A stretch of 64,000 nt of DNA, from contig NC_039493.1 in the NCBI RefSeq assembly GCF_003590095.1, positions 8,618,001-8,682,000 of the forward strand. The letters are read 5' to 3'. The notes under the pieces are model-generated. The model saw only the letters and a list, made by a program, of their open reading frames with translations, was not told the origin of the DNA and searched no databases. Of this stretch, positions 53,400-64,000 are shown piece by piece; within the stretch, counting starts at the first letter, position 1; each line of letters begins with the position of its first letter. Origin of the DNA: Trichoplusia ni. Taxonomy: Eukaryota > Arthropoda > Insecta > Lepidoptera > Noctuidae. Made by a program: the position numbers and the translations under genes.

Positions 53400-56300
53400 T
53401 ACATAAATATTTTAATACAAATACCCCCTTTTATGATACAACTATACCGGTTTTATTACCCGGATATTAAATTTATCTTGCCCACACTCGAATTATATAT
53501 GCGATTATTACTACGTCTGTCAATAATACTTTAAATACAAAATTTAAGAAGAAAATAATTATATACGGTGTTTCTATGATAAGTGCAATGCATGATTATA
53601 AGTAAGTAAATCAGGCAATATTATACATTGACAATAACACTAGTTCAATACAATTACTTCATCAACTTATTAGAATTCATATCTTAAAAGTAATAAAACC
53701 TCTTTGTCGTTATATAATGAGTTATGTTGACGCAGCCAAGTCGCAGTGTTCATGAAAAACTTTTTGGAACGATTCCATATTCAGAGGAGGTACTAGTCTC
53801 TCAAAGTAAAATGCGGTCGTTGAAGAGAGACGACGCTCTTCTACGTGTAATGCGCTGTCACGCTTTAACAGAAGTAATTATAAGGTGGTAACTAGTAGAT
53901 CCTATGGTCTTAGTGCAGCCGGACAAATGGACGAGAAACTTTTATTATTATTCATTAGTATGTTTATAGTCGGTTATAATGCCAAGATCGTAAAATAAGA
54001 TGTCAGGGAATAATATTGTTTCCTTTTTAACGATTTAGGTTAATCGTGGGTGTGTTTTCCAATATAGCTTTGATAAAATTATGTTGACAAAATATTTGTG
54101 TGTCTAAACCAAAGGCTAAACTTAATCTCAGACTTATTTGGAAAAAGATATTACGAAGAATAACTTCACCAAGATCTAAGCATGGCTGCATTGCTTTTTC
54201 CCAATTTTCATAATTGGACTGAGTATGTAGGTTCTATTTGATGAAACTATTATACAATAAATTGATCTTTGACGGATTTATGATGGCATTACAACATGCA
54301 AATACATCATTATAACATAATGAGATGGATTTAATAAGAAGTTCAAATCATTATGAATATGTAAATAAATCTGATGGTTTGGTAGTATTGCTTAATTAAG
54401 ACGATGTTAGTTTACGAATTTATTATATATTACGAATATATATTTATTTTATTTTAGTCTGTCTACTAAAATAAACATGGCCACATAGTTGTAAAACTGG
54501 CTACTGGTCTAATAAATAAAAAAGAAGAAAATGGCAAAATCAAAAGACGTGTCAAGCTTGAAAAAAAATACAATTGACGGATGACATAAAACCTAAACCT
54601 CTTTTCAAATTTTCTAAGCGCGTACTTCCATAAAGCAGTAAGAAAACTTTTTGTTGTTAAATGTCAAAATTAAAAACCTTTCTTTCTTTAAATATTGAAC
54701 GAAACAGACCACTTTCCAAAGGGATTCCTTTCGTAAACGAACTTCGCTACAATTAAGTCAGGTAACCGATATGTGTGATCCCTTGTTCGGCTTTTGACGC
54801 CACCCCTAATCTGAAGACTGTTACGTCATCATTTTGGCGGCATCACAAATACTCTAAATGATACACAGAATAACAAATCGAATGTTGGATCATTATCATT
54901 CGAAAACGAATACAATAAACTGACAAATTAGCTGAATTTTGAATCATGACAAGTTAATAATAGAGGAAAGGTTTCACAAATTTTTAATTGGCTTGCTAAA
55001 TAAAAGCAATTATTTTTAGCAGTTGAAAAGTCTTTGAGTACTAAATAAAACCCTAATTTGTCTTATACATATGCTTCTATCACCAACTACAAATGAAAAC
55101 GTTCAAACATGGTTGTAACATCACATTTACTGAATAACAATCAATCGTGCACTTGAAAAATAAATCGAAACATTTTAATCCGTACCTATCTGCACTTAAT
55201 AGTGAATTATTTTGTATGTGTGCTGCATTCGTGGGGTAATAAAAACAGCGCGGGGTCGGCAGACATCGCGGCGGGGAGGTGATGCAGGCAGACGTGCAGG
55301 CACCGCCGCCGCATCACTCTATCTTGTATAAGTACTCACGTAAAACAAAAGAAACAAAACAATTATGAATTTTCTCCTTTTCTGAAGATGTTCTGAAATG
55401 TACCGCTAAATGGATTGATAAATAATACTGTATAGTTTGCGTTCTGAAATTTAATGAGCTTTTAAGAAGACAACATTTTCTCTACATATCATTTTGAGAA
55501 CTAACTTGGAAAGAAACCTTTTTAAAATAAAGATGTTTGTGAAATAATGGATATATGTAGTTCCTTATAACGCATATTTGATTATATTACTTTTACAATA
55601 AATCTCAATGCCTTACAAAAGGCCGACGCCAATAATAAAATTGACACACAAGCTTTACATTTCGGCAACAACTTAAAAGCACGTTTTATGAGCGACGTTG
55701 AGTGCAAGTTATTAATCCGGAGCTAAGTGGAAAAGCAATAGCTGATCGTAATAGCTTCGCTTACAAATATCGATCACAAAATAGCCCGCTTTCATCTCAT
55801 AAAGTTTTTCGCGTCTTTTTGGCCCCGAATCCATCAATTCTCGTGATGGATGGACCATTGGACCCGACTCGGGCAATCGAAATTCAAATTCGCTAAATCT
55901 TCCCACACGGCATCGAAAACAGGTCGGGTCGTTAACAGTGTACGCACGCCGAGCCGAACGTTGTTTGTGTTTTTTTCTGTTTGCTCTGGAGATATTCGCC
56001 CCGGGGCGGAGAGGGGACGGGGGCGCGGGGGAGCCGGGCGCGTCGGCGCAGACGCACGGGCAACAGAGGCGTGATTACAGGCCTGTGCGCAGCTAATCAC
56101 TCCGGCAACACGGCCCGAGCGACGGACCAGCCAGCACGGCTGCCCGAAAAACAACTGCACCCTACTGCCGGTTTGTCATGAGGTCACAATAACCAAAAAC
56201 ACATTAAAATAACGTCACTGTCACCTATCATTTACGTAGCTTCAAATCAATCATTGCAGTAGAGCACACAACTTCAATTGTTTCGATCAGATGAAAGTTA

Positions 56301-57890
56301 GTATTGAGTACTTTTACGAGTTAGTTTTGTTATCCTCACGCAACGACTCGAACTCGCATCTATTTAAGTGCTACGACAGATTTCAGCGCGTCACTTTCTC
56401 GTAGCCGCGCGGGGCCTGCCCATTGTTGTAAATAACAAACAAGACAAAAGTCTCGCGCTAACTACACACGTTTCTCTACGTGGAAGGTTCTTACCGACGC
56501 CGACGACCCGATAACGCATGGAAATATGATGAGCCCTGTCCCCCACACCTCTCATTGGCACGAAGATTGCTTAAACAGTTTTAAACTGCCTATCGGGCTT
56601 GTTTATGCCTTTGTAGTGTGGCCTTTTGAAGCCTCCGATATTTGCATATGAATGTGTATTTGTTCTTTTATTGCGATATGGAGTGTATCAGCCGTTTGTC
56701 ATGTTGGCGACTCGTAAAAGTCTCTTGATACTGACGTCGTTATGAGATGGAAATGTGACGACTGAATTAATTGTCTGAGACCATTGCTTTAAATCAGTTT
56801 TAATTAACGCTTAAACAGTTGTCACATTTGATAAATGTGTGATATTTGAAGACAATTACGCATGTACGCATTAAAAAACAACCGAAATACAGAAGGCAAA
56901 GACGTCACTATTTCGAGGAGGTAAATATTATTCCTTTCTTAAAAAACACGAAGAAATTAATCATATCAAAAAAAATATCATCATCAAGAAATAAGTAGTA
57001 CATATTGTAACAAACGATTTTTTACAATGTTCATGACTACGTACTTTTGCAAAATTTTCTTACATTATCATTTCAGGAATAACTTTATTTATGCAAGACG
57101 TGTTTTTCCTTAATTAAGCATTCAAGTAAAATGATAATTTAAAATTGTAATTTATCAAAATTATTTGTTTAGTTACGTAAGTACAGACGTGTGTATTAAC
57201 TATACTTGCCAACACTGGCTAATATATATTTCATATTAATCACCTATTTACATAACCCTCAAATTAATTTATTACTAAGAGGTTTATAGTCAGTATTAAT
57301 TTATAATGAGATCGGCAAAGCTTGTTATAAATAGTTTGACATTTGATTTGATATTCTGATGAAATGATACTTGAACTTATCGCAAGCTTCGCTCGCATCG
57401 TAACCTATATCATATGTCAGAATCGTGCAACGATTGTCGATACTCGATACACCTTTGTGTTACGGCAGCCATGCTTATCACATTTATAATGCCTGTTAGA
57501 ATATTATATGATTTGGTGCTGTAGAGAAAAGCTTTCGACAAATTGGATATACTTCTGTTTGGAGTATATTTTTTGCTCATCATTATGTCCAGCCTTGAAT
57601 AACCCACGGCTGGGAATAGGCCTCCCCTTGTTTATGACATTCTCCTGTCTCTTGCCCTTTGCATCATTCATAAATATTTGTAAAACTTGAATAACGCTCG
57701 ACTAGAGAGGGCAAAAAGATTTCATTAAAAATAAACATTTGTTTTTTATTTGATTTATAATCGAATGCACATCATAATGACCGCTTCTTTCTATTGAGGT
57801 GTAGATCCCTTAAAAATGAGGCCAAATTTAGTAATACTAAACGTAATTCTTCACCTTTGTATTTATTTAAAATAAATTTTATGTGGAAAT
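53400..57890. other. Non-coding region
   Basis: No supported gene. GC-raised patches occur at 53730-53880, 55240-55330, 55850-56190 (with overlapping open frames on both strands) and 56380-56530. A possible LINE tail (GGTCTAATAAATAAAAAA) lies at about 54505. A LINE-type fragment lies at 57578-57672. Confidence 0.45.
57578..57672 (+). repeat. Fragment of dispersed LINE-derived repeat
   Basis: CCAGCCTTGAATAACCCACG, GGGAATAGGCCTCCCC and CATTCTCCTGTCTCTTGCC belong to the same group of repeats as 33862-33912 and 40372-40430, better preserved here. Confidence 0.55.
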
Positions 57891-57894
57891 CTAA

Positions 57895-58824
57895 ATCACT
57901 AGCGTTCCACAGGGAAGTATCCTGGGACCCTTACTGTTCTTGGTTTATATTAATGAGTTTCCGCAAATAATAGAGGATCAATCTGTCTTATTTGCTGATG
58001 ATGCATCAATATTTTTTACTAGTAAAAGTATGAATAAAATAGAATACGAACTAAAAATAAATAATTCTCTAGCTAAAATAATTGATTGGTTAAAAACTTT
58101 AAATCTTAAAATTAATATAAATAAAACAAAGTATATACAGTTTCAATCATATAAAGCTGCACAGAAAAATCTAAATATAAGTTATAACAATAATAAATTA
58201 GAAGAAGTAGATGCATCAAAGTTTCTGGGTCTAAATATAGATAAACACCTAAATTGGAAATTGCATATAGAAAATTTAAATAAAAAAATTAGAACATATT
58301 GCTATACACTACAGATAATAAAAAATACAACTAATATTAAAACAGCACAATCAGCATACTACGCTAAAATTTATTCAATTTTAAATTATGGAGTAATATA
58401 TTGGGGTAACTCCGTGGATTCTAAAACTACTTTTTTACTTCAAAAAAGGTGTATAAGAATAATTCATAACCTTGATAATGAAACCTCTTGCAGACCGACG
58501 TTTAAAAAATATGGATATTTAACATTGACAGGAATATACATTCTCCAAGCAGCTACATTCATTAAATGTAACAGTAATTACTTTCCTGACAAAAACTCTC
58601 AAGAATATAATAGGCGATTGCGGAACAGAGATAAATTAATAATACCACAACCTAATAATGAAATGTATAAAAGAAACATGTATTTTACTAGTATAAAAAT
58701 TTACAACCACTTGCCCTGTAAAATAAGATCACTTAAGCTAAAGAGTTTTAAGAATGTACTTAAAAGATTTCTAATTGAACATTGTTTCTATGATTTAAAA
58801 GAATACTTTGAAGCTAACTTATGA
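57895..58824 (+). CDS. Reverse transcriptase, C-terminal part of a non-LTR element
   Basis: About 309 codons are open and end in TGA at 58822. The start is not a true start, because the element is 5'-truncated. The frame opens inside the reverse transcriptase with SVPQGSILGPLLFLVYINEF and, 20 residues later, the catalytic FADDAS box. The thumb region follows with KINKTKYIQF and FLGLNID, then the C-terminal domain with LLQKRCIRIIHNL. The style suggests the CR1/L2/Jockey group, but I cannot place the clade. The codons are very AT-rich. A lost A near 57895 could explain why the frame closes just upstream (an earlier KSKIT-like reading), so the true junction may be near 57840. Confidence 0.88.
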   Translation: MTSVPQGSILGPLLFLVYINEFPQIIEDQSVLFADDASIFFTSKSMNKIEYELKINNSLAKIIDWLKTLNLKININKTKYIQFQSYKAAQKNLNISYNNNKLEEVDASKFLGLNIDKHLNWKLHIENLNKKIRTYCYTLQIIKNTTNIKTAQSAYYAKIYSILNYGVIYWGNSVDSKTTFLLQKRCIRIIHNLDNETSCRPTFKKYGYLTLTGIYILQAATFIKCNSNYFPDKNSQEYNRRLRNRDKLIIPQPNNEMYKRNMYFTSIKIYNHLPCKIRSLKLKSFKNVLKRFLIEHCFYDLKEYFEANL

Positions 58825-59025
58825 AAACTGGGATGCTGAAATATTAATGTAAGAACATCTTTTTTTGGTACTGCCTATTATTTTAATGTTGTTTTATTTC
58901 TATAATTCATAAGCTAACATTTTATGTAAGCTAAGTACCCTATTGCATGCCTATGTAGGTAAATTGTGCAGAGCTGTAAACTTATATTAAGACCTTTTAA
59001 TGTAACCACAATTAATGCAATAAAG

Positions 59026-59057
<32 letters not shown>
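57895..59057 (+). mobile_element. 5'-truncated LINE with (TTA)n tail
   Basis: It comprises the partial reverse transcriptase, a 200-base 3'UTR, AATAAA at 59019-59024 and a (TTA)n tail from 59028 to 59057. Dead on arrival by truncation, as is usual for LINEs, but with no internal stop, so it is young. I could not define a target-site duplication. Confidence 0.82.
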
Positions 59058-59059
<2 letters not shown>

Positions 59060-59061
<2 letters not shown>

Positions 59062-62000
59062 ACAACTCAGACACGTAACTCAGCGAGTCATGGGTCGCAC
59101 ACAATTAATCATTCCGCTCTGCTATAGTAAATCGATTGTGTAGCAAAATGCATTTACTTAATCCATTGGACCTATTATAAACTAACAAATTGCAATAAAT
59201 CAGCCGATCCCTATAGAGACTGTTATTTGTGATGCAGACGTTATTTTATAACCAAACAAATTATTGGAAGCAAATATGTTATCTATTTGTTTACATATGA
59301 CATAAAAGAATATATTCAAACAACAATGTAATATTTCAAATACCGTATGTAATGCAAAACTCCAATATACTTAAAAGAACAAAGAAACATCAACAAAAAC
59401 TAACAAACAAACCGACAAAACATAGTTGTTACACATAACGATGGTATTCTTTACGATAAGGCTAAACTAATATTCAAATGTGAATTTCGACTACTGGTGC
59501 TACCAGTCATTTACATAGAACAGACAAAAACACGATCTCTTATTAGCCCGCTTTTAAGCCAACGAAACATAATCTCTTATAATTTCAATACCAGTTTTTG
59601 TTCAACAAAATTTACCATATTTTTATGCAATTAGTCCGCAGTCTCAAGCGATCTCTTAATTTAATTCCATGTTATGTTAGACACAATTTATGATAAACAA
59701 TATAAATCTTCTCTAGATTAAATATATAGGTGTAATAAATAAAGTACTCTGACATCGATATAACAGGTAATTTACGCAGAACACTTAGTTAATGTGACCG
59801 AGAGACGTGATAAACAAATAAAACTTGAAATGTTGTGGTGACGGCGAACTGGGTATGAATAAAATACGAGAAACGCGGATTGCAAGATGCTCAAGATTGT
59901 ATTAATTAGAATACATTTTACTTATGGATAGAAATTATAATTCTGAATGAGTCTTCGTTAATTATAGTAGGTATTCTTTAAGCACATTTTTTAATTTATT
60001 ATTCAATTTTGTCTATGACTATTTCAACGCTCTCTTACCAACCATATAAAGAAGGCGGACCGAAAATAAATACTTTTCCCATTTCTTTGTTCTATTAATC
60101 TCGCTCTGTAAAAACACAGACAACTAAATGTAATGAAAACAAAATCTAAATCTGAATAAATAAAATAACAAAAGCACAAACAAATGTGAGTTGATCAATA
60201 TAATTATGCATTTAGGTGCACTGGAGCTTATCGCAGGGAACCATTGCGGCTCGTCCGCGGCGACAGGCGTCAGCAACGCTTGTCAAATGTCAACATCCGA
60301 AGGCACAATATTGAAGAAAATTTAATTGAATCGCGCGACATTTTACAATAAGGCGGGCCTCACTCCTACTCATTACGACTTCATTTTGTTATAACAACAA
60401 TGAAAGCCCGCGTTTTGCGTTTTATTCATCCGCTGTACTTGACAGCGCCTTTGTGCTTGAATCAATCTTACGTCGCTTGTAATGATGCAAAATCAGTTCC
60501 ACTGAATGACAAAGAAAAAAGCAACCGCTAATGTTGCTCTTTCGTTTTTTTGCCCACGGTGTTGTTTTATATGTGTATGAATATAAATTTCACGGTGCGC
60601 TATAGGTAGGCAGGTATATATATAGGTACCTACCTACATAAGGCGCACTTTAACATAAACATTAATAATACATTTGATTGCTATTAATGAGAAGTAATAA
60701 TATAGTGCTGCGTCTGCTATAAACCAGTTAATACCCGCGCTTTGACTTGTTTATTCTACTTTTCATAATAGTATTTAAGTGCTTAAGTATATTATTGTAT
60801 GGTCTTAACAGTGACAGGATAATCTTTATCACATAACTGAGAGCTCCTCAATGTTCTCTGGTTCTCTCATTAAGTTTAATAACTTAACGATAAATAATTG
60901 ATTTAATCATTCGAAAAGACTGGTAGTTACAGCTATGTGGTAATTATATAGTATATTTATAATATTGTATGTTATTTTCCAGATAAAAACAGCATAAATG
61001 ATTTAAATTTGTCTCTTACTTTTTTTAATTTTAGTAGTATATAGCAGCACTAGCATATCCAAGTGGTATGACCGTTGGACTGCCAAGTCAAAGGTGAAGT
61101 GGTGAGGTGGCTCTTCGCATTCCTATACGTATCAAAAAGTAATTTTCTCTTCCTAAAACCATAAAGGAAAAGGAGGAAACATTAAATTTTTTAAGTTTTG
61201 TTTTTCCACTTCTTGGCATACGGGTACACACTTTGACACAATATTGTTTGTTTATTTACCATGAACAAAATGATTGCCTATGTCGTTGACTCGATTTTGG
61301 AGGTAAATAAAAATGTAAACTAGTAAGTACGTACCTTAAAAAAATATAAAGTTTATTTGCGTATAAAAAAAAACTCATCTAAGAATTTTTCAGTAAACAA
61401 GGCTCAAACCTCCTTTGTTACTTGTAAATGTCAATCCAATGGAGGTTTAAACTAAGGGATATGCTCTCTAAAACTAAAATAACAAAATAATTTCATCGAC
61501 AAAGTATTAATTGAACATCATAAGTAAGATTTGTAAAAATTAGCATGCGAATATTATTAACTGTGTACAGTATAAAGTGTTGGTTGAGCCACGTAGACTT
61601 GTAGGACTAGATTAGACATCAACCGGTCGACAAAAAACCCCTTTTACAAAATTATACACAAGATTGTAAACAAGAAAGTACCTACATTATTAAAAGTACC
61701 AGCGTCTATTAAGAAACTCTCAGTTCTGGTACTTCTGGTCTCTATAATGCTCGCAATCATCAGTGATTACTTAGAAACTAATTTGTGGAGGCGGCGCAAA
61801 GGTGCGCGGGCGCCGGTAAAGGCGTAATGTGCAAATAAAGACAGGGTGCCGGCAACCGGCGCGCGCCGTTTGTCAACCAACCTGTTTTCTAGTCCGTTTG
61901 TCAATATTTGTTAGAGTTTATACAGGGGGATTGTAGTTTTGAAGTTGTTATATGGTATGTTAAATGTTTGCCTAGGGTAAATATGGGAGTTTGTATAAAG

Positions 62001-62140
62001 TCGTAGCTGCAAACGAGGTTGTATATTTAGGCGAAGAAAAGATGAACTAATGAAGTTGCTATTACACTAAATGTCAAATGAGTAGCATTTAAATGCCTGT
62101 TAACTGTGCTGTTAAGCATTGTACAAGAACAAACACACAC
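59060..62140. other. Non-coding region
   Basis: No gene seen. A GC-raised patch at 60225-60540 and a CG-rich one at 61780-61880 look like possible regulatory islands. A hairpin-forming stretch is at 60606-60638 (AGGTAGGCAGGTA against TACCTACCTACA). Confidence 0.45.
61046..61200 (+). repeat. tRNA-like SINE, third type
   Basis: TAGCATATCCAAGTGGTATG with GACCGTTGGACTGCCAAGTC forms a tRNA-like A-box half, followed by GTGAAGTGGTGAGGTGG and a decayed body with AAACCATAAAGGAAAAGG. The B box is poorly kept. Confidence 0.45.
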
Positions 62141-62149
62141 GCTCTCATT

Positions 62150-62356
62150 TTCTAAAAAGTATGCCATTTTGTTGTGGTTAGAAGATATAAGTTACCAATT
62201 TTTGAACGGAAGCCCTCGAAGATGATCTCCGTTCCTATTAGTTGCATCGTGATGTTATATAGCCCAAAACTTTCCTCGATGAATGGTCTATTGAACACAA
62301 AATGTTTTTTTCAATTTGAACCAGTAGTTCCTGAGATTAGCGCTTTCAAACAATAG
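62150..62356 (-). mobile_element. Decayed Helitron-like repeat fragment
   Basis: The plus strand contains GTGATGTTATATAGCC, TTTCCTCGATGAATGGTCTA and AGTAGTTCCTGAGATTAGCG. Reversed, these are blocks of an abundant insect non-autonomous repeat (TCTCAGGAACTACTGGTCC type). The 60-codon frame inside is incidental. Confidence 0.65.
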
Positions 62357-62399
62357 TTAATAGTTTACAAATGTAAATATTCTTTTTTAGTTTTAGTAC

Positions 62400-64000
62400 T
62401 TTCGAATAATGTTAATTTTGCAATAAACGTATCTAAATCTAAAATCTTCTTGAAAATATATTAAAATAATACAACATTTTTCACCTCACCCTGTAGTACT
62501 CTGTTTCTTGTTCTCCTAACTCTATCCTTAAATCCTCGCTACGCAGGATAAATAACAAATTATATTCTACTTTAAACAAATCGTCATCTGCTGTCCTCAG
62601 ACGTATAATCAAAGTGCCATAAGTAGACGAGCTCATATATTTAGGACCGCATCCTTTCGCTTTTTGCTACGTTTTTTGTTCAACAAAAGCGTTCAGCGGC
62701 ACCTACGAGATTATTTTCACACTGTATCGGCTATTTTGGTTCCAGAGATCCCAACTCGTTTGTCGATGGAATTCGAACATCGTTAGTTACATCACTATTT
62801 CAAATTAAACAAGATTCCGAACTTCAAATTACGCGAGAAAATTAACAGCTAATAACACTCTGCTGATAGCCAAATTAAAACAGGAAAAAGAAATCATTTC
62901 AGTTTGTGTATCCAGCGTATTCATACAAGAAATATTCAAAATGGCGTTGGCAGCAGTATTAAAACCGGCGAACTAATGGATCCTTCTATTAATCCGGTAG
63001 TAAACAAAATGAAACCCAATCAACATCGCAGACTTTGCTAATTATAAAAAAAGCAGAAACGGTAGTTAACATATTTATTGAACGTTTATAGATCCGTTAA
63101 TTAATTGCAATAAAAACTAATAAAATCTACACTTTATCACTTTTGTAGAAACTCAAAATAACTTACACAATTACACGCAATTTAGTAATGATAAGCACTT
63201 AAATTTATGCAAATGTTTCTTTCAACTAATTGATAGACACCATTTATTAGTTCGCGTGCAAACATTAAATAAATCGCTTACCAGTGACTAGCATAAAGTT
63301 ACCAACCATTTGTCTAATGGATATCGATACACACTTCCTTACATGCAGCAATTACCGTTCTGAGAACTTCAATCACGAAACAATTATAAACAATTGTTGA
63401 AGAAACAATGTCGGAACAAAAAATATCACAACAAGTGAAACTACGTGTATTACTAAACACATGACACTGCAAACCGGACAAAGCGAAATGAAAAAATATT
63501 TCGTCATGTAGTTATTAATTCTTTTCGAATTAAAGGTTGATCTTTGAATGAATATCAAACGAAACCTGTCTCCGACGCGGCGTCTACTCAAAATGGCTCA
63601 TTACAAAGTAGGAATGCAACAATAACAAACAGGAATGAATTAACAATAGTTACCTACGTGTCAAGTCCCACACACTCGGCATTACAAACATGCTACAAAA
63701 AAGAGGTCGTATCCTAAACGCGAGCCACAAAAACTACGACTTACAAAACGGTATCGGGCGGCGAGTTCAAAAGCACCGGCGACCACTCATTTCACACCAT
63801 CAGCCGGCCGCCGGCGAGCCATCTTCTACCCTGCCATACGTGACCTAATGACAACTCGAGCACGGTATACCACGCAAGCGTCGCACACGACACAACTCAA
63901 ATTAGACTCTATCCGAACGGTTCAGAGCTGTAATTAGCATCCCGGTTCTCAAAGTTACGCCTTATTGAACAACATCACTTATAATGGAGCCGACACAATG
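62400..64000. other. Non-coding right flank
   Basis: I see no gene or clear repeat. The last 300 bases become GC-raised (63750-63830, AGCCGGCCGCCGGCG), which may be the edge of another island continuing outside the window. Confidence 0.45.

Overview
Organism. The window looks like AT-rich nuclear DNA of an insect, most likely a moth or butterfly. The evidence is indirect: one intron-poor insect developmental gene in a large non-coding landscape, plus interspersed repeats that I recognise as typical of lepidopteran genomes (tRNA-headed SINEs with the A-CACCCAGACTCAGGACAAGC motif, RTE/CR1-type LINE tails, and Helitron ends reading GAAGTCGCGGGCAAAAGCTAGT-like). No species can be assigned by eye.

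Layout. (1) 1-30.8 kb is gene-poor and regulatory-looking: AT-rich DNA with GC-rich islands, a few decayed repeats, and a clean 535-bp MITE at 28400-28934. (2) 30.8-32 kb holds the one confident host gene, a forkhead transcription factor of the FoxB class (relatives: Drosophila fd96Ca/fd96Cb), with a GAGA-type tract, an inverted CCAAT box and an exactly spaced Inr+DPE core promoter. (3) 32-46.7 kb is mostly non-coding. It has a candidate 3'UTR exon of FoxB at 39263, a candidate exon of an unidentified minus-strand gene at 41032-41180, SINE and LINE remnants, and GC islands at 44.7-45.6 kb. (4) 46717-53399 is an apparently complete autonomous Helitron with an intact 1647-codon Rep-helicase gene and a duplicated 3' terminator. 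(5) 53.4-64 kb is non-coding with GC islands and a 5'-truncated but otherwise intact non-LTR retrotransposon at about 57895-59057.

Most interesting signal. Two pairs of non-coding segments in the window resemble each other internally, in the same orientation and with collinear blocks: 697-881 with 14289-14504, and 19091-19251 with 45192-45369. The second pair brackets FoxB and shares an ATAAACA forkhead-type site at nearly the same offset. They look like duplicated cis-regulatory modules, not transposons. Only a genome-wide and cross-species search can separate that from an undescribed repeat family.

How it fits together. FoxB is presumably controlled by the surrounding islands, as is usual for developmental regulators sitting in long non-coding domains. 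The Helitron, LINE, MITE and SINEs are independent insertions. All calls come from reading the sequence; no alignments or database searches were run.
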